From contig DAHVXO010000334.1 in the NCBI GenBank assembly GCA_027356675.1, positions 1-10,403 of the forward strand: DNA of 10,403 nt, given 5' to 3'. The DNA comes from Symbiobacteriaceae bacterium. GTDB lineage: Bacteria; Bacillota_E; Symbiobacteriia; Symbiobacteriales; Symbiobacteriaceae. The notes under the pieces were generated by a model. It had not been told where the DNA came from, did not search any database, and was given only the letters and a program-made list of their open reading frames with translations. This document shows positions 6,378 through 10,403 of this stretch, piece by piece. How positions within the stretch are numbered: the first letter of the stretch is position 1; every line of letters starts with the position of its first letter. The translations under genes and the position numbers were made by a program.

Positions 6378-6812
6378 ATGGACATTGATGCCTTCACGGA
6401 GCTGGCCGATCAGTTGATGGAACGGGTGCCTTCCCCCATTCTGGAGGGTCTCAACGGTGGCGTGGTGGTGCGTCGCCGTGCCATGCGGCATAAGAATGAT
6501 CCTCATGGAGTTTATGTAATGGGGGAATACGTTACAGACCCGGCGATGGGCGCCTATGTCGTCCTGTACTACGGATCCTTCGTTGAACTGTTGGGCGACG
6601 AGCCAGCCGAAGCCTGGGAGCTGGAGCTTTGGGACACCATCCGCCACGAACTCCGTCACCACCTGGAGGCGCGGGCAGGGGTGGGGGATCTTGACCTGGA
6701 GGATGAAGTGCAGTTGGCGCAGTTGCAGGCCGAGGCGGCGCCGGCAGAGGCGGAGCCGCCCCCGCGACGGTTTCGCCTGAACCGGCCGATTCGGCAGCGG
6801 CCTGAGAAGTAG
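6378..6812 (+). CDS. Small zincin-like metallopeptidase family protein (HExxH)
   Basis: This is a 144-residue cytoplasmic protein without signal or membrane segment. HELRHH (90-95) gives an HExxH zinc-binding motif (H90, E91, H94) in a helix preceded by an acidic ELELWDTIR stretch. The arrangement of an early beta region (YVMGEYVTDP, VVLYYGSF) and then the zinc helix fits the minimal zincin family PF06262, often annotated 'metallopeptidase family protein', whose substrates are unknown. The third ligand is not certain; D104 or a nearby acidic residue is possible. The C-terminal tail (118-144) is rich in Ala, Glu, Pro and Arg. The ATG at 6378 lies 8 bases after GGGAGG (6364-6369). An in-frame GTG at 6369 overlaps that site and was not used. 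Likely co-transcribed with the upstream MltG-like gene. Confidence 0.8.
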   Translation: MDIDAFTELADQLMERVPSPILEGLNGGVVVRRRAMRHKNDPHGVYVMGEYVTDPAMGAYVVLYYGSFVELLGDEPAEAWELELWDTIRHELRHHLEARAGVGDLDLEDEVQLAQLQAEAAPAEAEPPPRRFRLNRPIRQRPEK

Positions 6813-6845
6813 CCCGGCTGGATACTGGAATTTTCTGGATAAATG

Positions 6846-6854
6846 TGATACAAT
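6846..6854 (+). promoter_or_regulatory. Extended -10 promoter element for the NlpC/P60-like gene
   Basis: TGATACAAT combines an extended TG with TACAAT (6849-6854). The -35 region at 17 bases (TGGAAT, 6826-6831) is weak, as is usual for extended -10 promoters. The overlapping GATACAAT is also close to the sigma-E/sigma-K -10 pattern (CATACAnT), but no matching sporulation -35 was found, so the sigma factor is unresolved. Confidence 0.5.
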
Positions 6855-6877
6855 GGCGGACAAGGCATTGCTGCTGG

Positions 6878-6885
6878 AAAGGAGG
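6878..6885 (+). promoter_or_regulatory. Shine-Dalgarno site fixing a TTG start
   Basis: AAAGGAGG is a near-perfect ribosome site, 7 bases before TTG at 6893. An in-frame GTG at 6845 lies inside the promoter -10 element and cannot be the start. Confidence 0.85.
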
Positions 6886-6892
6886 AGCGGCC

Positions 6893-7933
6893 TTGTCCAA
6901 CCCCTTGAAACTAGCCGCGCTGCGCTGGTCTTACCCTTCGGTTCACAGCGTGCGGATTCAGATTCCCTGGGACACCAATGAGCCCCAATATGGCAAATAC
7001 CATTTTGCCTTTTCCAAGGGTACTCGACAGCAGATCGTCGAGTTCACTGAGAGGAACTGTACCCTCACGGACAAATGGGCCATCCAGAGATGGATGAAGG
7101 GAAGCAACCCGCAGGAGATCCATGTCGGCATCGATTGTTCTGGATTCGTTTACCGGGTGCTCGACGAAGCCTGCCAGATCAGCCTATCGCCCACCCTCTC
7201 TGAGACCTTGGGAACGACCTGTGAGTTCACCACGCTGGACACGTTAACACCGCTGAACCTGCCCATCACCCGCGCCGCCGACATCTCCGCCGGAGACACG
7301 ATGCGATTTCACGCGGGCAAGCACAGCGGCGTCATCTTTGAAACGGTGACGGACCCGGCGGGTCGCCTGATCGAGATCTGGTACGCTCACTCAAGCTTCA
7401 CCCGGGGTCCGCACATTGGCTGGATCGAAGTGGGGAACCCACTGGCGCCCATTCAGGCCGAGTCGCAGACCTGGCATGATGAGATGTGGGATGGCCTGAC
7501 CAACAATAACCTGCGCGATCTTTACTTCACGTCGGTCCACCACTCGAGCTTCTACAGCGGTCCCCGCCCGCACGTCACCAAGCGCAACGGCATCACCGTG
7601 ATCGTGGGCGGCCGGACAATCGGGTTCGGCGTACCGGCGTACATCCTCGACGGGACCACGCTCTGCCAGGTCCGGCCCCTGGCAGAGGCGCTGGGTGCGA
7701 CAGTGACCTGGGACCAGTCAGCGCAGATGGTCACCTTCGTAGCCGGTCCCCGCAAGGCCCAGTGTCAGATTGGCTCAGAGGTCGGGGTGGTCAACGGATC
7801 CGGGTACTTCCTCGACCAACCGCCCACCTTCGCCGGCGATTCCGTCATGGTACCGCTGCGCTTCGTCGCCGAAGCCCTTGGCTACGGGGTGGGCTGGGAT
7901 GATGTCAACTCCCGTATCACTCTGACCCGCTAG
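6893..7933 (+). CDS. NlpC/P60-like cysteine peptidase fold with C-terminal copper-amine-oxidase-N-type domain
   Basis: This is a 346-residue protein. The N-terminal half has GIDCSGFVYRVL (79-90) with presumed nucleophile C82, and AGDTMRFHAGKHSGVIFE (133-150) with presumed catalytic H144. These are the Cys and His motifs of NlpC/P60-type amidohydrolases that cut peptidoglycan stem peptides. The C-terminal half (about 235-346) reads TVIVGGRTI, then VRPLAEALGATVTWDQ, then VPLRFVAEALGYGVGWDD, the repeated beta-alpha unit of copper amine oxidase N-terminal domains (PF07833). That domain is common in secreted proteins of spore formers and is not itself an oxidase. Oddly, there is no signal peptide or membrane segment with this start, and none in the longer frame. 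Export may be non-classical, or the protein may act inside a compartment. The TTG start is supported by AAAGGAGG. A hairpin follows the stop. Confidence 0.8.
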   Translation: MSNPLKLAALRWSYPSVHSVRIQIPWDTNEPQYGKYHFAFSKGTRQQIVEFTERNCTLTDKWAIQRWMKGSNPQEIHVGIDCSGFVYRVLDEACQISLSPTLSETLGTTCEFTTLDTLTPLNLPITRAADISAGDTMRFHAGKHSGVIFETVTDPAGRLIEIWYAHSSFTRGPHIGWIEVGNPLAPIQAESQTWHDEMWDGLTNNNLRDLYFTSVHHSSFYSGPRPHVTKRNGITVIVGGRTIGFGVPAYILDGTTLCQVRPLAEALGATVTWDQSAQMVTFVAGPRKAQCQIGSEVGVVNGSGYFLDQPPTFAGDSVMVPLRFVAEALGYGVGWDDVNSRITLTR

Positions 7934-7935
7934 TC

Positions 7936-7964
7936 CTTGGCAGCGCACGGGACCGTGCGCCAAG
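7936..7964 (+). terminator. Possible hairpin terminator after the NlpC/P60-like gene
   Basis: GCGCACG (7943-7949) pairs with CGTGCGC (7954-7960) around a 4-base loop, and CTTG/CAAG arms extend the stem past a 3-base bulge. It begins 2 bases after the stop codon. No T-run follows, so intrinsic termination may be weak. Confidence 0.4.
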
Positions 7965-8022
7965 CGCCTGGGTTAGATCGTGCTAATACGAGCCCACAGT
8001 CCTATCGGTTCGGTCCCCCGAG

Positions 8023-8064
8023 AAACGCCCCGGTGCGTGCCACAAGGGCAGTGCACCGGGGCGT
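8023..8064 (-). terminator. Terminator of the SASP-like gene
   Basis: ACGCCCCGGTGC (8025-8036) pairs perfectly with GCACCGGGGCGT (8053-8064), a 12-bp stem with a 16-base loop. On the minus strand it is followed by TTTCTC. It lies just downstream of the SASP-like gene stop at 8078. Confidence 0.75.
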
Positions 8065-8077
8065 GGCTCAGGTCCCG

Positions 8078-8368
8078 TTACCGGCTGTTCTGGCCGGACT
8101 TCGAAGCGGCACCCTGCATGGCACGCTGGTTGTTCTGACGAGCATCGCCAGCGCTCACGCTGGGCGCGCCGGTCGCACCAGCGGCGCCGGTGGCGCCGGT
8201 GGCGCCGGTGGCGCCGGTGGCGCCAGCCTGTGAGCCAAACTCGAAGTTCGTCTGACCGGCCTTCTGAGCGGCCCGTTGCATCGCCTGCTGGTTGTTCTGA
8301 CGGGCGTCTTCCGAGCTTACGCTAGTCGTGCCCGCCGTACCCAGCCCCGCGCTGTTCCCCTTCGCCAT
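8078..8368 (-). CDS. Gamma-type SASP-like spore protein with a collagen-like Gly-X-Y insert
   Basis: This is a 96-residue hydrophilic protein rich in Gln, Asn, Ala, Gly, Ser and Thr with almost no large hydrophobics. Two 26-residue repeats (16-41 and 70-95) share 18 identical positions, including DARQNNQ and AMQ-AA-K-GQ. This recalls the repeated NAQQVRKQNQQSA units of gamma-type small acid-soluble spore proteins, which serve as an amino-acid store degraded by the GPR protease at germination. FEFGSQ (42-47) resembles the TEFASE segment where GPR cuts, in degenerate form. Between the repeats lie seven Gly-X-Y triplets (49-69, mostly GAT), like bacterial collagen-like spore surface proteins. 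The ATG at 8368 follows GGGGGAG by about 6 bases. A sigma-G-like -10 lies upstream and a strong terminator downstream, so it is monocistronic. Homology is judged by eye, and an exosporium collagen-like role is the alternative. Confidence 0.72.
   Translation of the reverse strand: MAKGNSAGLGTAGTTSVSSEDARQNNQQAMQRAAQKAGQTNFEFGSQAGATGATGATGATGAAGATGAPSVSAGDARQNNQRAMQGAASKSGQNSR
8183..8224. repeat. 9-bp tandem repeat GGCGCCGGT, four copies plus a partial
   Basis: Perfect copies lie at 8183, 8192, 8201 and 8210, followed by GGCGCC at 8219-8224. On the minus strand the unit encodes Thr-Gly-Ala and keeps the frame, so slippage would change the collagen-like segment by whole triplets. Identical codons suggest recent expansion. 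Confidence 0.9.
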
Positions 8369-8415
8369 GTGGAACTCCCCCTTGATATGATGGAGTAATT
8401 CCCCGGGACCAACAC

Positions 8416-8448
8416 TAGTATGGCCCCACGCGGCGGGTTTGTTACGCA
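8416..8448 (-). promoter_or_regulatory. Sigma-G-like promoter of the SASP-like gene
   Basis: CATACTA (8422-8416) exactly fits the sigma-G/sigma-F -10 pattern CATnnTA. The -35 candidate GCGTA (8447-8443) differs by one base from GHATR and is spaced by 20 bases, slightly long against about 18. The implied leader is about 40 bases. Forespore expression fits a SASP product. Confidence 0.5.
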
Positions 8449-8496
8449 GTAAAATTTGGCGTCGCGGCAGGATGGCGATTCCGTCCGGACCGCAAA

Positions 8497-9738
8497 TTAG
8501 CGCATCGGAATTCGCAGCATCACATCCGTCCCGCTGCCGGGAGCGCTCTCGATGGTCAGACTAAACGCGTCGCCATAGAGCCGCCGAAGTCGCTCGTTGA
8601 TATTGGACAGTCCCAGGCCGTGATCGCCGTGTCGCCCAGTGGGTCTAGGCTTGAGCAATTCGGGAATCCGGGCGGAATCCATGCCCACGCCGTCGTCCTT
8701 GACACGGACGATCACACGCATGTTGAGGAAGTCGACGCGTGCCACTACTTCAAGTGTACCCGTTCCGTGCTTGGGCGTAAGGCCGTGCCGAACGGCATTC
8801 TCCACCAATGGCTGTACCGAGACGGCTGGAATCTCAATCTTGAGCACCTGCGGATCGATGTCGTAGGTGACGCCCAGTTTATCGCGGAACCGCGCCTGCT
8901 CGATGAACAGATAGTTCTTAATTTGCTCGTATTCGTCTGCGAAAGGGATCATCTGGCCGGAAGAGCGCATGGACCCGCGAAAGAGGTCCGCCAAGCGCAG
9001 GAGCAAACGGCGGGTCGTCTGGGGATCATCCCGGCTGTAGGAGATGATGGTGTTAAGGGCGTTGAACAGGAAGTGTGGGTTGATCTGGGCCCGCAGGGCG
9101 TTGAGTTCCGCCTCTGTCACCAACTGCGTTTGCCGGTCCATCTGGCCCAGTTCCACTTGCATGGAGAGCAGTTGCGCCAGAACAGAAGCAAAGTGGGCGA
9201 ACTCACGCTTCCCGGCCAGATCGTGGGCCGGATCCGTGACCAGACCCAGGGCGCCCATCGCTTTCCCCTTGGACTGCAGCGGTGAAATCGCTACCGGAAA
9301 CGGCCCGACCCGGACCAGGCGGCTACGCCGGCTCGCCATGACCTGGTTCATGCGAAGCTGAAGCGCCGCTCGGTCGAGAACGGCGGCCTGAAAACCTTCG
9401 GCTGCGAGAATTTCCCGCTCATCTGCGATTACTGCCGCTGCGATTCCATCAAAGTTTGCCATTACGCGGGCCGCATGCACCGCCGTTTCAGGATTGAGGC
9501 CGCGCCGCAGGAGCGGCAGCGTGTCGGCAACGACACGCATGGCCTGGGCGGAAGACTGTTGGGCATGGCGCGGCATGCGAATGCTGGCGAAGACGAAATA
9601 CCCGACCAGCCCTGCAATGCTAAGATTTGTGCCTCCGACCACGGCAAGCGCAGTGGCCGATAGCGGATGGATGGAGTGCAGAATCAGGACCTCCAACAAG
9701 GTCACCAGCACGACCAGCAAACCGGCGACGGTCAGCAT
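8497..9738 (-). CDS. LytS/YpdA-family sensor histidine kinase
   Basis: This is a membrane sensor kinase of the His_kinase (PF06580) type that normally phosphorylates a LytTR-type response regulator. The 413 residues contain two N-terminal hydrophobic segments (about 2-21 and 29-51), a GAF-like region (about 62-195), a short coiled segment and then the kinase core. The phosphoacceptor H222 lies in QINPHFLFNALNTI. The ATPase part has VQPLVENAVRHG (N314), KDDGVGMD (347-354) and GLGLSNINERL (374-384), all intact. True LytS has a longer multi-pass 5TM sensor, so this is a short variant with only two membrane segments. The ATG at 9738 follows GAAGGA by 6 bases. No response regulator lies nearby in the window, and the next gene downstream on this strand is the SASP-like gene, probably transcribed separately. 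Confidence 0.9.
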   Translation of the reverse strand: MLTVAGLLVVLVTLLEVLILHSIHPLSATALAVVGGTNLSIAGLVGYFVFASIRMPRHAQQSSAQAMRVVADTLPLLRRGLNPETAVHAARVMANFDGIAAAVIADEREILAAEGFQAAVLDRAALQLRMNQVMASRRSRLVRVGPFPVAISPLQSKGKAMGALGLVTDPAHDLAGKREFAHFASVLAQLLSMQVELGQMDRQTQLVTEAELNALRAQINPHFLFNALNTIISYSRDDPQTTRRLLLRLADLFRGSMRSSGQMIPFADEYEQIKNYLFIEQARFRDKLGVTYDIDPQVLKIEIPAVSVQPLVENAVRHGLTPKHGTGTLEVVARVDFLNMRVIVRVKDDGVGMDSARIPELLKPRPTGRHGDHGLGLSNINERLRRLYGDAFSLTIESAPGSGTDVMLRIPMR

Positions 9739-9823
9739 TGCAATCCTTCAACTCCATTTGATTGAACTACGGCAAGTTTCTTGCTGGTTGGTCTGAAATC
9801 CTGTTGAAGACGGCATTGTCGTA

Positions 9824-9853
9824 TTGACCTGCGTATCCAAGTGAAGGTAACAT
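9824..9853 (+). promoter_or_regulatory. Putative sigma-A promoter for the 3D-domain gene
   Basis: TTGACC (9824-9829) and TAACAT (9848-9853) are separated by 18 bases, with a leader of about 50 bases to the ATG at 9908. The -10 matches four of six consensus positions. Confidence 0.5.
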
Positions 9854-9907
9854 AATGCGGCGTTGTGCGCGGCAGACTATAAACAAAGAGACAAGGAGGC
9901 GAAAGCG

Positions 9908-10306
9908 ATGCAGCCCGCGGCGCTGCTGCTGGCAGCCGTTTTGCTGGCGGCGGACCCTGCCCCGGATGCCGAGGCGGTACGTCCCGCATTTGAGGACGGA
10001 TTGCAGGTGACTGCGACGGCTTACACCAGCGGTCCCGAAAGCACAGGCAAGCGCCCGGGGCATCCCCAGTATGGGTACACGTACTCAGGTAAGCGGGCAC
10101 GCGAAGGGCGGACCATCGCCGTGGACCCGAAGCAGATACCCCTGGGGAGTCTCGTCTACATTCAGGAACTGGGTCAGTACCGCGTAGCTGAGGACACGGG
10201 TGGCGCCATTCGTGGGAATCGCATTGACCTTTATATGGATCGCGTTCCCGACGCCTTGAGGTGGGGAGTGCGGAATGTGCGCATCCGAGTCTACCCCAAA
10301 CTGTGA
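9908..10306 (+). CDS. Secreted 3D-domain (MltA-like barrel) cell-wall protein
   Basis: This is a 132-residue protein with a hydrophobic N-terminus (MQPAALLLAAVLLAA) that looks like a short signal peptide. The mature part is a single 3D domain (PF06725, about residues 45-130), named for three Asp residues, here visible in TIAVDPKQIPLGS, VAEDTGGAI and GNRIDLYM. The fold is related to the MltA lytic transglycosylase barrel and occurs in YocH, YuiC and RpfB-type wall-remodelling enzymes of Firmicutes. No LysM, SH3 or G5 binding domain accompanies it, so it is a minimal version like YuiC. The ATG at 9908 follows AAGGAGG (9893-9899) by 8 bases. A longer in-frame TTG at 9863 has no ribosome site. 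The signal peptide lacks a basic residue near the N-terminus, which is unusual. It is transcribed divergently from the LytS-type kinase. Confidence 0.9.
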   Translation: MQPAALLLAAVLLAADPAPDAEAVRPAFEDGLQVTATAYTSGPESTGKRPGHPQYGYTYSGKRAREGRTIAVDPKQIPLGSLVYIQELGQYRVAEDTGGAIRGNRIDLYMDRVPDALRWGVRNVRIRVYPKL

Positions 10307-10373
10307 ACGACCGCGAGCGGCACCTTTGCGGAGCTCCGCCAGCTGAACCGGGCAGGAATCCCGCCCTGCGTGC

Positions 10374-10400
10374 GGAAACGTTCTGTTCACGTTCCTTTGT
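10374..10400 (+). terminator. Possible terminator after the 3D-domain gene
   Basis: GGAAACGT (10374-10381) pairs with ACGTTCC (10389-10395) with one bulged A and a 7-base loop, followed by TTTGT. It lies 68 bases after the stop, at the right edge. Confidence 0.45.
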
Positions 10401-10403
10401 GGG

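Noticed and set aside
7595..7933. Copper amine oxidase activity
   Set aside because: Only the N-terminal-type domain is present, which has no oxidase centre.
8461..8496. Hairpin terminator behind the LytS-type gene
   Set aside because: Only short interrupted stems (GCGG/CCGC, GGA/TCC) can be drawn, too weak to call although TTTT follows.
10328..10339. GCGGAGCTCCGC palindrome as an operator
   Set aside because: A single 12-bp palindrome in GC-rich intergenic DNA with no nearby promoter; likely chance.

Overview
The window looks like chromosomal DNA from a GC-rich, endospore-forming Firmicute, with Symbiobacterium or a close relative as the best guess. The evidence is a gamma-type small acid-soluble spore protein (SASP)-like gene behind a sigma-G-like -10 box, a 3D-domain wall protein, copper-amine-oxidase-N-type repeats, strong AGGAGG ribosome sites and frequent TTG/GTG starts. 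The genus is inference from gene content only.

Layout. 1-1492 is the istA end of an IS21-family insertion sequence. The transposase is on the minus strand and runs off the left edge. Its upstream end carries five 20-bp boxes on an exact 23-bp period. 1493-1649 is a short stretch without a gene that holds one hairpin. A well-formed sigma-A promoter (1650-1678) then drives a membrane-anchored GAF-GGDEF-HD-GYP cyclic-di-GMP protein (1740-3482). A shared hairpin terminator separates it from a minus-strand cluster. That cluster reads, in order of transcription, a YbgC-like 4HBT thioesterase (TTG start at 5668), an M23 metallopeptidase lipoprotein and a spermidine-synthase-like protein, with gaps of 8 and 4 bases.

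Divergent from the cluster, on the plus strand, are a two-membrane-segment protein with only the LysM-like part of MltG/YceG (5798-6352), a small HExxH zincin (6378-6812) and a leaderless NlpC/P60-like plus copper-amine-oxidase-N-domain protein (TTG start at 6893). Then follow, on the minus strand, the SASP-like gene with a collagen-like Gly-X-Y insert (8078-8368) and a LytS-family histidine kinase (8497-9738). Last, on the plus strand, is a secreted 3D-domain protein (9908-10306).

How the genes fit together. Four different peptidoglycan-associated folds (M23, YceG LysM-like, NlpC/P60-like, 3D) lie between 4.2 and 10.3 kb, with two signalling proteins and one spore protein. An envelope-remodelling or sporulation theme is plausible but inferred. 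No RNA genes, CRISPR arrays or prophage genes were seen. The most unusual items are the SASP/collagen-like hybrid and the regular 23-bp repeat array.
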